From Prorocentrum cordatum (lineage: Eukaryota > Sar > Dinophyceae > Prorocentrales > Prorocentraceae): a stretch of 62,000 bases of DNA. Numbering within the stretch: position 1 is the stretch's first letter; every line of letters starts with the position of its first letter. The stretch covers positions 244,747 through 306,746 of the forward strand of contig CAUYUJ010009480.1 in the NCBI GenBank assembly GCA_963575745.1, written 5' to 3'. Shown one piece after another: positions 1 to 9,853 of the stretch. The notes below the pieces were generated by a model that saw nothing but the letters and a program-made list of their open reading frames with translations, searched no databases and was not told the origin of the DNA. The translations under genes and the position numbers were made by a program.

Positions 1-582
1 TCCACCGAAATATCCTCACCCGCTGGCATAAAACTGCCTTCGAAATATCCTCACCCGCTGGCTTAAAACTGCTGCTCAAATATCCTCACCCGCGGAAATT
101 AAACTGCCATCTAACGGCCTGGTGGTTCAGTTCAGTCTGTCTGTCTATCTCGCGAGAATCAAATTACGGGCTGCGCCCGTAACATATCCTAACCCTCCCT
201 GGCCTGAAGCTGCACCCGCAATATCCTCACTGCACCTGGCGGAAAACTAGCCCTCCCGAATACCCTCCCCCGCTGGCTTAAAACTGCCTCCCAAAATATC
301 CTTACCCCCTGGCGTCAAACTTCATACTGCCGCCCAAATATCCTCACCCTCCCTGGCCTAAAACTCCCCCCGCAATATCCTCACCGCCCGTCGCGGAAAA
401 CTACCCCCCAAATATCCTCAAACGGCCTCCCAAACTATCCTCACCCGCTGGCGTCAAACTTAAAACTGCCGCCCAAATATCCTCACCTCCAACAATAAAA
501 CTGCCATCTACCGGCTATAGTGGTTCAGTTCAGTTCAGTCAGTCTACCTCGCGAGAATCAAATTACGGGCTGCGCCCGTAAA
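1..582 (+). repeat. Minisatellite with about 40-bp units
   Basis: Degenerate units built on AAATATCCTCACC, CGCTGGC and AAAACTGCC recur throughout. A second block, CTCGCGAGAATCAAATTACG with GGGCTGCGCCCGTAA, occurs near 150-181 and 549-581, so the array has two interleaved modules. No gene seen. Confidence 0.85.
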
Positions 583-1060
583 CAAGCTCGCTGACAGCGG
601 ACAGACGAGCGCGAAGACACGAACGAGGGTGTGCACCTGAGACTCGTACGCTCCTCTTCCAGGAAGGTCCTGGCGCTGCTGTCGTGTCCCAGTGCCCCGA
701 AAAGAGGTCCTTGTCTCAGCGTCTTGACTGTACGGGGTCCCCGGAAGGCTGGACCTTTTTCTCCCAGGACCGGCTCTCGAGAGACCAGAACAGCCACTCT
801 CATCATAAGCACCCCGACACGTAAAGCTGTTTAGCAAACATGCACGCACACACAAGGCAGGAATCGAACAGGGCAGTGCTGTTCAGTACACGGCCAGGGC
901 CGTATAGTAACGCCAAATATGGGGTGCTCTTTCCTCCCTCGACTCCTCATCCTGACCCGCACTGAGTCTCTCGAGACGTTGGAGGTCCGGAAGCTCCCCC
1001 CTCCCCTCCCTCCCTCCCCTCGGGCACTCCCTCGTGGGCGTCCCAGGCCGGACGGCCAAC
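583..1060. other. Unassigned stretch
   Basis: GC-rich single-copy-looking DNA with only short shadow frames. I see no exon with supporting splice sites. Confidence 0.5.
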
Positions 1061-1064
1061 TGCC

Positions 1065-1310
1065 GCATGGGGGGGGGAAGGAGAGCCCAGAATCGAATCG
1101 ACAAGTTGGATCGGCGATGGACATGAATCGGATCGGCGGAAATCGGCAGCCGAGTCGGGAAAAGCCGAATCGGCGGAAATCGGCAGGCCAGCATGCCTCC
1201 AATAAAAGGTCATGCCCCAAATCGGAATCCCAAGTCGAATCGAATCGGAATCGGAAGCCATCGACATCGACTCGAATCGAATCGGAGGAATCGAAAATGA
1301 GCTCTGGGGG
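1065..1310 (+). repeat. AATCGG-rich repeat, copy 1
   Basis: Runs of AATCGAATCGACAAGT, GGCGGAAATCGGCAG and similar words, starting after GGAGAGCCCAG and ending GAGCTCTGGGGGG. A second copy in the same order is at 25271-25505. Confidence 0.8.
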
Positions 1311-1403
1311 GAGGGGCGGCTCTGAAGGGTGCGGTCTGCGAAGGGCGCGGCTTGCAGCGCGCACACCTCGGGGGGGCGGGCGAGAGGACCTCGCCAGCGC
1401 GAG

Positions 1404-1564
1404 GTCGGGCATGTCCCCCTACAGGGCGTCTTTTGGAGGAAAAGTTGAACATAGTCAAAAACAAAAAACGAAAATTGTCAGAAATGATAAGGAAATCATC
1501 CCCATATCATTTGCTGTTGACCGTTACTGAACATATCTCCTGTAGAGAGAGGGACAGGCCCGAC
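1404..1564. mobile_element. Family A inverted-repeat element, copy 1
   Basis: Begins GTCGGGCATGTCCCCCTACA and ends GGGACAGGCCCGAC, 161 bp, AT-rich centre. Same family as at 4337, 6298, 16621, 18333, 37509, 60465 and 60853. Confidence 0.8.
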
Positions 1565-1647
1565 CTGACGCCAGCGTCCTCCGCCGCACCCGCCGAGGGT
1601 CGCGCGGCGCCCCCCACAGGCCCCAGCGGCACAGGCCGCAGACCACA

Positions 1648-1793
1648 CCTTGCCATCGCTCGGACGCCCGTCTTCCGCGCATCCTTCGACCTCCCGCGCG
1701 TGCCTCTCTCTCGCTCGCCGGCTGCTCCACGAGCTGCTCCTCGGCGGCCCTCGCCGAGGCAAAAGCGCGCACACGCCCGGGCGATGCCACGCG
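1648..1793. mobile_element. Family H inverted-repeat element, copy 1
   Basis: Starts CTTGCCATCGCTCGGACG and ends CACGCCCGGGCGATGCCAC, an imperfect inverted repeat of about 20 bp. Related copies lie at 17545 and 20649. Confidence 0.65.
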
Positions 1794-1835
1794 CTCCCCC
1801 CCGCGGCGCCACCCCTTCCCCTCTCCTGGTTGGCG

Positions 1836-1998
1836 GCGCGCACAAGGGGGGTGGAGGGAGGGGGGAGGGCTTCTTAGAAGGAGGCTGCTTCTTAGAAGGC
1901 GGCGGCCTCACATCTGTAGATGGGGCCCGCGCCTTCTAAGAAGCAGGGGTGCTTCTAAGAAGCCCTCCCCCTCCCCCCACCCCCCTCTGCGCGTGGCT
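1836..1998. mobile_element. Family I element (CTTCTTAGAAG), copy 1
   Basis: Starts TTGGCGGCGCGCAC and holds several CTTCTTAGAAG or CTTCTAAGAAG palindromes and a centre CATCTGTAGATG. Ends in a C-rich run and CTGCGCGTGGC. Closely related to the copies at 50898 and 61847. Confidence 0.75.
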
Positions 1999-2690
1999 GA
2001 CCTGGGCCGCCGCGGGGCGGGGCGGGCGCGCGGCGTCCTGTCCGCCTCCCACCGGCGCATCTTCTCCTCCTTCCGCACCCGCTCCTCCTCCTTCCGCCGC
2101 CGCTCCTGCTCCGCCTGGGAACGGGGGGGGCGCCGAGGCCGACGAGGCCGCGCCGCGAGGCGGGCGCCGGGGCGCCCCCGCGTCCGGAGCCGCTCCGCTC
2201 CGCTCCTGCGGCCTGGAAGTCCCGGCCCTTTCCCCGGGTCCCGTGTCTCATCCCGAGTCGTGTGCGTGACGGTCCCGATCGGTCCGGCGAGGGCACCTCC
2301 GACGCCGAACATTACCAGATACCTCCCGTCCGGACTTTCTTTCACGGCGCCATCCTGTCTGGGCTTGCAGGGCCCCCAGGAGGAGGGTCACGTCGTTCAT
2401 TTCCAATCGTGCTCATTTCTCATTCTGCTCGTTTCTGATTGTTCCCGGCCCCCTAGTGGCCAGGAAGAGACCCAGGATAGAACAGTTAGAGATGAAAGGA
2501 CCTTGGCCCCCCCCAAAACAAAACATTAATTTTCGAAGTATAGAAATGAACGATGTGCACCCCCAAAACGAACACCCAGGAGGCGGGCACTCCGGAGGCC
2601 CCGGGCAGCTTCCCGCCGCCCCTCCCCGGGCCTCTGCCGCGCCATCTACGGGCCAACGGGACCAGCCGCGAGCGACTCCCACGAAGACGA
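1999..2690. other. Unassigned GC-rich stretch
   Basis: Contains TCTCATCCCGAGTCGT and GACGGTCCCGA (about 2247-2282), words shared with 15835-15865, so part of an unnamed repeat. No convincing exon. Confidence 0.45.
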
Positions 2691-3210
2691 CGACGACGAC
2701 GACGACGAGGAAGAACTGGTTTGGGGGAGAGGCCCCCGGGGGGCTAGGGCGCCTCGCTCCTCCGAGGCGTCCGGAGCGGGGGCCTCCCCGACGAGGCGGG
2801 CGCGGGGAAGTCCGCACCGTGCACCGCCGAGGCACCGGCGAAGCCGCGGCACGGGCGAGGAGGCCTTGGCCCCCGAGCGACCCGCACGCCGCTGGTGCAT
2901 CGGCCCGCCTCTACTCGGGCCCCCAAGGCCTGGAGGCATGGAGGCCATGGAGGAGGAGGAGGAGGAGGAGGAGGAGGAGGAGGAGGAGGAGAAGGAGGAG
3001 GAGGAGGAGGAGGAGAAGGAGAAGGAGGAGGAGGAGGAGGAGCAGGAGGAGGAGGGGAGGAGGAGGAGGAGGAGGAGGAGGAGGAGGAGGAGGAGGAGGA
3101 GGAGGAGGACACGGAGGAGGAGCAGGAGGAGCAGGAGGCGGAGGAGGAGGAGGCGGAGGCGGAGGAGGAGGAGAAGGAGGAGGCGGAGGAGGAGGCGGAG
3201 GAAAGAGGGG
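2690..3210 (+). repeat. (GAC)n and (GAG)n microsatellite
   Basis: A short GAC run near 2690-2712 and about 265 bp of GAG/GGA units from 2943. All long frames here are products of the repeat. Confidence 0.95.
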
Positions 3211-3369
3211 CATACCCGTCACGCATGCCTGAGCATCCCTATAGAGGGCTCCGCTTCTGCGGACCCCCAGCGGCCCTCAGGGGAGCAACAACAAACCTCC
3301 ACAGGGCCCCTCCCCCCGAGAGCGCTCCGAAGAGACCCCGAAGAAGCATCCATGAGGACTTTGCCACGC

Positions 3370-3466
3370 GTCAGCGTCGCCGTCGTCGCTACCGCCGCCG
3401 TTGTCGTCGTTCACCTTCAGGGTGGGCGGCACCGGCCGCGAGGCCTTCGCAATCTCCACGGGGCCC
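3370..3466 (-). CDS. Possible further exon (weak)
   Basis: After CCACTGGCAG the minus strand reads G plus GPVEIAKASRPVPPTLKV and NDDNGGGSDDGDADA, with mostly G or C at third positions. No clear donor can be chosen, and it lies 1.7 kb downstream of exon 11. It may be a later exon of the split gene or chance, as the acidic end comes from a CGT-rich stretch. Confidence 0.25.
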
Positions 3467-3566
3467 CTGCCAGTGGTTACCAGCCTGGAACATATCCCTA
3501 TCCCTATGCTGGGCATCTCCTCATCACGATGCCAATCTGAGGGATTCCCTCATTTTTTGAGGGCGC

Positions 3567-3831
3567 ATCCCTAAGACTGTCATCGCCTTTTGGCGTGTCA
3601 ATCTTAGGGATAGAGATAAGTTCGAGGCTGGTACAGTGGGGCGACCTTTTTGGGGGGCATTTTTGAAGTATTTTTTGATTTTGACCTTTTGGGGCATTAT
3701 GGGGGCATTTTCGGTGCATGATTGGGGTATTTCTTGGGTATGTTGGAGGTATTGTTTGACCTTTTTGGGGCATGTTTGGGGTATTTGTAAGTTTTTCGTC
3801 GAAAATCCCCCTGCAAGGGGATAGGCCCGGC
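3567..3831. mobile_element. One-ended family A element with nearby short inverted repeat
   Basis: The right end, TTTTTCGTCGAAAATCCCC to GGCCCGGC, matches family A. No left terminal repeat is found. Just upstream, ATCCCTAAGA and TCTTAGGGAT form a separate inverted pair. T-rich interior with TTTTTGGGG words. Confidence 0.55.
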
Positions 3832-4029
3832 TTAATGCCGGTGGGGCGACGATCGAGAACTGGGCGCAAAAGCACCGCGCCTGCCTGGGCACAGACTGGG
3901 ATCCCGGGCTCCCTCGGTGCGCAGGCCTCCCTGGCACCGGGCCAGGAGGGCGTGTGCGTGGGCACCCGTGCTCGGCTCCGAGGAGGGTCCTGGCCAGGAT
4001 CGGCGCATTTCCTCGGCCATAATGCGGGA

Positions 4030-4336
4030 TGACGATTAATAAAAGATGGGAGAGAACGATTAAAACAAAAATAGTTTTCTGCTATTTCTGCATAATTTTC
4101 TGACTGGGGGAGAACGATCAAAAAAATAGTTTTCCAGCCCGCGGCCGGTTTTTTCTAATCGTCATCCCGGGCGCCGCCGCGTGAACACGACCCCCGGTCA
4201 TTTATTAATCGTCATCCTCCATTACCCCTACCCCCCACGATTTCTGGGGGGGAGGGTGGGGTTCACTTCGCTCGGGGTCCTGGCCAGGATCGGCGCATGT
4301 GCGCGGCCATGCACACAGGAACGGCCCTAGGTTTAA
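4030..4336. other. Unassigned AT-richer stretch
   Basis: Two related segments carry GACGATTAATAAA-like and GATTAATAAAAGATGGG words and AAAATAGTTTTC twice, suggesting a decayed repeat. TCGTCATCC occurs twice. No gene. Confidence 0.4.
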
Positions 4337-4519
4337 GTCGGGCCTGTCCCCCTACAGGGGGATTCGACGATAAATAAAAAATGCTCCGAAAATAGTCCAG
4401 AAATATTCCAAAAATAGTCGGGGGATTATTTTTTAAATATATTTTGACATTTTTTGGGGTATTTTGGGGGTATCTTTTATTTTTCGTCGAAAATCCCCCC
4501 GTAGGGGGACACGCCCGAC
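4337..4519. mobile_element. Family A element, near-complete inverted repeat
   Basis: Left arm GTCGGGCCTGTCCCCCTACA and GGGGGATTCGACGA; right arm TCGTCGAAAATCCCCCC and GTAGGGGGACACGCCCGAC. Flanked by TTTAA and ATAA. The two arms pair over most of their length. Confidence 0.85.
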
Positions 4520-4637
4520 ATAACCCTAGGCAGCATCTAGACGAGGTGGCACCGTTTCGCGTGTTCTTGATTTGAGAGGGTGCTATGAAGTACCCTGAGG
4601 GGCCGCGGGGTAACCAACACACAAGCGCGCAAGACTC

Positions 4638-4797
4638 TGCTATCGCACCGCGCTCGGCGATCGGGGGACCGCAGTGGGCCCGCACCAGAGATCACTGCGG
4701 CGGAAGGTCACTTACGACGTTGCTATCGCACCGCGCTCGGCGATCGTGGGACCCCAGTGGGCCCGCACCAAAGGTCACTGCGGCGAAGGGCCCCTTT
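4638..4797 (+). repeat. Tandem 83-bp repeat, two units
   Basis: TGCTATCGCACCGCGCTCGG recurs at 4638 and 4721, each followed by AGTGGGCCCGCACCA and a TCACTGCGGCG end. The core matches the inside of family C elements at 59230 and 60052. Confidence 0.85.
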
Positions 4798-4919
4798 TAG
4801 ATACGATCGATGTGCACATCCCAAGGCGCAGATGTGTTGCTGGATTTGCACGTGCCATACAGTAGATGCAATACAATGCGACCCCTGTTTCTGGCGCAGT
4901 ACTCGGGGATGACCAGAAT
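4797..4919 (-). CDS. Possible exon ending in a stop (weak)
   Basis: The minus strand reads GILVIPEYCARNRGRIV, then LHLLYGTCKSSNTSAPWD and VHIDRI before TAA. It follows a TTTGCTAAAG acceptor-like site and directly abuts a family D inverted-repeat element. Third positions are only moderately GC-rich, and the acceptor side resembles the element's own terminal repeat, so this could be a terminal exon of the split gene or non-coding. Confidence 0.22.
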   Translation of the reverse strand: MLVIPEYCARNRGRIVLHLLYGTCKSSNTSAPWDVHIDRI

Positions 4920-5076
4920 CCCCTTTAGCAAAACGTGGCTTAGTGAAAACGACCTCGGGCACCAACCTGGCGGGCGCAAGCCTGGAGAAATGACGGCCGC
5001 GGCGCCCTCTCGAGAACCGAAGACGGACAATTCACCAATCGACGTGTCAGGGTGGGGGTTCTGTCCACCCCCGATC
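4908..5076. mobile_element. Family D inverted-repeat element, diverged copy
   Basis: Shares CTTAGTGAAAACG, GACGGCCGCG, CGCCCTCTCG and GACGTGTCAGGGT with the copies at 24496 and 53304, and ends TCTGTCCACCCCCG. The left end is diverged. Confidence 0.7.
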
Positions 5077-5177
5077 CTTGCACCACCCCCTTGCAGCTGG
5101 ATCCCCTTTGGGTCCACCAGATCCACGCTCGGTGCGCCCGCTGTGCTGCACAGCAGCTGCGCGGCTCTGGCTCCCAC

Positions 5178-5276
5178 CTCCCCGAGCGCCGCGCGCGCGC
5201 CGCCTGCTCTTCCAGCTGCTTCTGCCGGGCCTCCGCGCGCCGCTGCCTCTCCTGCGGGGCCGAGGGGGCCACGGTG
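5178..5276 (-). CDS. Split gene exon 11 (charged coiled-coil-like segment)
   Basis: After GCTCGCAG the frame reads C plus TVAPSAPQERQRRAEA, then RQKQLEEQAARARRSG and AG, with donor GTGGGAGCC. Nearly every codon ends in G or C. RQRRAEARQKQLEEQAAR looks like a charged helix. A following segment in another frame (STAGAPSVDLVDPKGIQLQ, from 5145 down) would need a 32-nt intron with GT and AG ends, too short to trust without transcripts. Confidence 0.45.
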
Positions 5277-5371
5277 CTGCGAGCTGCTGCAGTCGGACCT
5301 GGGCCAGAGGAGCATCCCACAAGAACACGAAACCCTCCGTCAGCCAGACAAATCAAGGCATCTGAGGGAGC

Positions 5372-5485
5372 CCCTCCCCGGGGAGGATGTACGAGAGCAT
5401 CCCGGCCGACACGAAGCACGCCAGGGCACCCTCCCCGAACCGACCCCGATCCTGTGGCTCGGTACGGCTGTGCCGTGCGGAAATG
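5372..5485 (-). CDS. Split gene exon 10 (tentative, short hydrophobic segment)
   Basis: After CTCCTGCAG the frame reads C plus ISARHSRTEPQDRG, then RFGEGALACFVSAGMLSYIL and PGE, ending GG before a GC donor. The start phase fits exon 9 (AG+C gives Ser) and the end phase fits exon 11 (GG+C gives Gly). ALACFVSAGMLSYIL is hydrophobic but short for a membrane helix. Exon 9 can also join exon 11 directly in phase, so this could be an alternative exon or chance. Confidence 0.4.
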
Positions 5486-5499
5486 CTGCAGGAGTGATG

Positions 5500-5930
5500 G
5501 CGAGACCCATGCTTGGCCCCACCAGCAGCGGTGGGGTGCACGAGGAGCGCGAGGAGCGCGGCCGTGAAGCACTCCGGGAGCAGCGAGCCCCTGCCGCACC
5601 CGAGCCGCTCCCTTGTTTCGGCAACCGGGCTCTGCGCTCCCGCGCGCCCGTCCTCCCGCCCCCCCCCCCCACCGGGCTTTCGACGTCGTGGCTTGCTCCA
5701 TGCCGGCGTTCAACGACGCGTGTGCCGCGTGTGCCGCGTGTGCGTCGTGTGCGTCGTGGGACGTCGCCGTCCGCGGCAGCTGAAACCGCGCGTCCAAGAA
5801 ACCAGGGCCAACCGTTCCCTGGCGAGGCCTTGTGCGACCGCTGGGCCCGCCTGCGCGCGCCCCCCCCTCGGGGATTCACGGGGGACCGAGGGATCCGGGC
5901 CAGCCACCCCAAGGGTTCGGACTGATCGGC
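5500..5930. other. Unassigned stretch upstream of exon 10
   Basis: Holds a short hexamer array (GTGCCGCGTGTGCGTCGT, near 5720-5758). A minus-strand frame reads LPRTATSHDAHDAHAAH, partly from that array; too weak to call as an exon. Confidence 0.4.
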
Positions 5931-6009
5931 ATAGCTGAATGCGCAGCGACTGGAAACGATCGAGGCGGACGCTTCAAAACGGAAACTTCAAGAGGTCCGG
6001 ACTCCTTGG

Positions 6010-6122
6010 ATCTCCTCCTCCTCCTTCTCCCCCTCCTCTTCCTATTCCTCCTCCGCCTCCTCCTGGTCCTCCTCCTCCTCCTCCTCCTCCTCCTCCTCCT
6101 CCTCCTCCTCCTCCTCCTCGGC
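6010..6122 (+). repeat. (CTC)n microsatellite
   Basis: About 110 bp of CCT/CTC units with few interruptions. Confidence 0.95.
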
Positions 6123-6297
6123 GCTGGACCCCCTTCCCGGTCTCATTCGCAGGCGCGCGGACCGCGCCAGTGAAGGACTCGAGGCTCCGCCCCAGTTGCT
6201 GGCAGGAAGGGGGGGCAAGCGCCAAACCCAAGAAGCGCGCGGGCGGACCCCAGAAGACCACGGATGTGCCGTTCTACCACGTTCTGCTAGGCCTTAG

Positions 6298-6444
6298 GTC
6301 GGGCACGCCCCGCTACAAGCGGATTGTTTTACACGGGCTTACAAATAGGTAAAAATAGTCAAAGATGATCAAACACACATGAGAAATCGCCCCGACTATG
6401 TTTGACTGTTTGTGAATTTCTTTCCTGTAGAGGACAGGCCCGAC
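6298..6444. mobile_element. Family A element
   Basis: GTCGGGCACGCCCCGCTACA at the left and TTTCCTGTAG, AGGACAGGCCCGAC at the right. Flanks TTAG and TTAA give a TA on both sides. Confidence 0.85.
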
Positions 6445-6491
6445 TTAATGCCAGTCCCCGAAAGGCCTCTGAATGGATGGGCGCGGCTGCA

Positions 6492-6780
6492 TCCGTCTCC
6501 TCCTCCTCCTCTTGCTGCTCCTCCTCCTCCTCTCCATCATCAACATCAACATCATCATCATCATCATCGCCATCATCATCATCGTCAACATCATCAAAAA
6601 CAGCATCATCCTCCTCACCACCACCATCATCATCATCATCATCATCGTCACCATCATCATCATCATCATTACCACCATCATCACCATCAGCATCACCACC
6701 ATCATCATCATCGTCATCACCATCATCATCATCATGATCATCATCATCATCAGCATCATCAGCATCATCGTCATCATCAT
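6492..6780 (+). repeat. (CAT)n microsatellite abutting the reverse transcriptase
   Basis: A CTC run, then about 240 bp of CAT units. The array meets the last codon of the reverse transcriptase homology at 6780. Confidence 0.95.
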
Positions 6781-9091
6781 CAGCTCGGCAGCCCGAGCTC
6801 GCGGCGCACCTCGGCCAGGCACGCCAGCCAAGAGCCCGCGAAAACGGTTTGGCGGCGCTCCGCGAGGCTTTGCAAGCCGAGCCCCCCGTCAGCCAAGGAT
6901 AAGCAAGCCTGCTCGCGCGCCCCCGCGGTCAAAGGCTACCCAAACACGTCTTGCAGGTGCCCCAAGACCCGGCGGTCGTAGTCGGCGCACCAGGCCTCGT
7001 TGAGCAGTTGTGCGCGCGCGTGGTGCAGGGCGGCCCCGTTCGCACACGTGCGCAGGAGCGTCAGTTCGTCCTGCGCCCGCAGGCCGTGCTGGCGCCGTCA
7101 GGTAGGCAACCAAGTGCCGGGTCGCCGTTGTCGCGGTCACCGCCGAGGCCCTCGGCCGCGGCCCCGCCGAGGATGGGCAGGCGGCTGCCCACGCACATGA
7201 GCTCGGGCGTCTCCGCTTCGGCCAGCGTCTGCGGCAGCTGCAGATTGTGCGGGTTCCACGCCCTGGTCTTGCCCTCGTTCAGTCGCAGCCCGCGCGCTGC
7301 GCAGAGCGCCGGCGCGGCTGCCTTGGCTGCGGCGAGGGCCTCTGGCGCGCCTGCGAGGTAGACGTCGTCCAAGAACGCCACCGCGATGGCGTCCGCGTCC
7401 CGCCGCAGCGCGTTCCCCAGGTCCTCGTAGAGGGTCGCCGTGGCCGTGGCGAAGAAGGCCGGCGAGAGGGGGCAGCCTTAGTCGAGCCCCCGCTCTGCTG
7501 TCACCGCGGTGACAGCGCCTGAGAGGTTCGCGCCGCGCGTGGTCGTCCCGCCGCACCACGCAGCCGCGAGGCGCGCGAGGGGCGGGGGCCTGCGCGAGAC
7601 CTCGCGGACGACGACGTCCTGGTCGACCTCGTTGAAGGCGTTTGCCACGTCAAGAGACAGCACTGTCCTCTGGGGTGCTCTCTCCACGGAGCAAGCGACC
7701 CCCTTGTGCAGCAGCTCGACGCCGCTGCGCCGCCCCACGCCGCACTGGCATGGCCCCGCCGCTTGGGCGATGAGCTCCCTGTGCTGCGTGGTCGCCGCCT
7801 TCGCCGCCATGCGGCGCAGGGTTTCCCCGCGGGCGAGAGGCCGCACCCCGCCCTGTGGTTTCTGGAGCGGCATCAGGCGGCCGCCCAGCAGCGCTCGCGC
7901 TGCCGCCGCGGCCTTCCCGCCGCGCAGGATGCAGCCCAGCATCTCCACCAGCGCCGCCTTGCCTTCCGCGTGGCCGCGTAAGGTCGCCCAGTGTTCGAAG
8001 CGCGCGCCGGTGAGCCCCAGGCCGGAGTGCCGCGGGAACTTCTTGAGGGATCGGGTCACCTCCTCGGCAGCTGCCTCCTCCCACTCGCCCGCCTGCGGCA
8101 GCAGCGTCTCGCGTGCCCGTGGCCCGCCTGCTGGGGGGAAGATCGCGGTGAACTGGGAGCCTGCGCCAGCCCCAGAGGCTAGTTTCCCTGGCCCCCCCGC
8201 GGCCGCGGCGGCCCGGGACGCCCCCCCCTCCCCGAGCACCAGCAGCTCGTGCACCCGGCGGGCCTGCGCCGCCAGGTCTGGCGGGCGACGGCCGCCCCCG
8301 TCGCCGTCGCCACGGCGCGCCGTCGCCGCCCAGAGGCTGGCGCAGTCGCCCGCCCACGCCTGTCGGATCCTCGCTGCGAGAATCTTCGCGGCAAACGTGG
8401 CCTCCCGCTCGTCACCACTCCTGGGGGGGATGGCAAAGAGCAGGCGCGGCAAGAGCAGCAGTCGCGCCCAAGCGCCCTCCCGGGCAGGCTGCGCAGCAAC
8501 CGTTTTGAGTACGGCTGCCAGAGATTCGCCCACGCCTGCGGCAAGGCTGTCCGGGACGGCCGTCCAGGTCGGCACCAGCTCGCGGAGCGCGCACGCTAAG
8601 TCCAAAGAGCCCCACCACGGGAGCCCAGGGAGCTCGCCCCTCTCAGCCGCCACCGTGTGGCGGGGCTCCAGGTCGCCCGCTGGCGTGTTGTCGTCATCCT
8701 GCGTGTTCGCCGCCTCGCGGGCGCCAGCTGCCAGTTGGCTCGCGGCCGCCGCCCCAGCCGCGCCGCCCACCACGCAGGCTAGGACCTCCGCCCGCGCCTC
8801 CTCGGGCAGAGCCGCAAGGCCTTCCACGGTGCCTGCGGGGATGCCCCCGGAGATGCAGGCAGGGTGCCTGAAGCAACGGTCCGGACTGCCACGGCTGGCC
8901 AGCCGCACCTCTTGGCGGCCGAACCTTTCGCAGCACGCGTATAGCAGAGGGCCACGTGACGGCGCACTGGGTGCAGGGTCGCCGTCCACACCCTGGTCCG
9001 CGAGACGGCCCTGGGAGCTGGAGAAGGCGCGGGAGGCACACCACCAGCACCTGCGGCCATCCCCGAGGCAGCAGCGGCCCCGACTATGCAC
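6780..9091 (-). pseudogene. LINE-type reverse transcriptase, broken
   Basis: A non-LTR retrotransposon polymerase, which would copy element RNA into DNA. Frame 9091 to 7478 shows GLTGARFEHWATL, a K-P-GG-RP core (LQKPQGGVRPLA) and motif A (SLDVANAF) near residue 481. It then meets TAA at 7478-7480 where the Gln of QGCPLSP belongs. The same frame goes on with GCPLSPAFFATATATL, motif C FLDDVYLAG and motif D NEGKTRAWNP, to about 7100. A frameshift follows; the next frame gives ELTLLRTCANGAALHHARA to a TAG near 6938, then LSLADGGLGLQSLAERR to a TGA at 6780-6782, where a CAT array begins. No endonuclease domain is seen. Upstream there may be a CCHC-like cluster (CCLGDGRRCWWC). It lies in intron 9, same strand as the host gene. 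Family recognition is firm; the element clade is recall. Confidence 0.88.
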
Positions 9092-9261
9092 CGCCAGGAT
9101 GGGCTGCTCCAGGGGGCGCGCCGTGCCCTTCCCTGCGTGTTTTCGCGTTCCTCGCCGTCCTCGCCTCGCCTTCGTCCCCGCCCTCCTCCTCCAGCTCCAT
9201 ATGGTCCCTGGCCGGGTCTGCAGGATCCACGTCGAGCTTCATGCCGAGAGGCGCCTGTCGC

Positions 9262-9400
9262 CAGGAGCTCCTCCTGCTCCTTCTCCTCCTCCTCTCCCTC
9301 GTCCTCCTCCTCACCTCCTCCTCCTCCTCCTCCTCCTCCTCCTCCTCCCCCTCCTCCCCCTCCTCCCCCTCCTCCCCCTTCTCCCCCTCCTCCTGTTCGG
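9262..9400 (+). repeat. (CTC)n microsatellite upstream of the reverse transcriptase
   Basis: CTC units ending in CTCCCC units. The acidic minus-strand frame here (Glu-rich) is a product of the array. Confidence 0.9.
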
Positions 9401-9565
9401 CACGCTCCACAGTTCAGCGGTCGGCTTTGTCCGACTCCCGCCGGGACGGACTCCCTGTGCGGCCCACGGGCCCACACAGTCGAGGACGAAAAACCGACTT
9501 GGCAGTGCCAGTGCTCGACCTCTCACCGCTGGCTGTCCCCCGCGGGCGCGTCGGAAAAACAAAAG

Positions 9566-9853
9566 CCTGACAGCTGGCGGCGCGCACGAGGGGGTAATTA
9601 GAGGGAGGGGGAGAGCTTCTTAGAAGGCGGCTGCCTCTTAGAAGGCGCCGGCCGCCCTTCTAAGAAGCCAGGGGGGGCGCTTCTTAGAAGCACCCCAGTG
9701 GCTTCTTAGAAGCAGGGAACTGCTTCTTAGAAGCAACTATAGCTTCTTAGAAGCAGGCCACTTGCTGCTTGGAATCACGACAGGAACAGCTTCTGAAAAG
9801 CAACCATAAGAAATCTTCCCCTTCCGACACCGCCCCTTCTGCGCGTGGCAGAG
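9566..9853. mobile_element. Family I element, long copy
   Basis: Starts CTGGCGGCGCGCACGAG and ends CTTCTGCGCGTGGC. It carries about seven CTTCTTAGAAG-type palindromes, more than the other copies, over about 288 bp. Confidence 0.65.

Noticed and set aside
2866-3560. Long Glu/Arg/Gly-rich frames over the GAG array
   Set aside because: They exist in several frames and come wholly from the triplet repeat.
4810-5925. 371-codon plus-strand frame
   Set aside because: Pro/Arg-rich with no domain; antisense to exons 10 and 11, which have better codon use and splice sites.
7509-9623. 704-codon plus-strand frame
   Set aside because: It is antisense to the reverse transcriptase, whose motifs lie on the minus strand; GC-rich coding keeps the opposite strand open.
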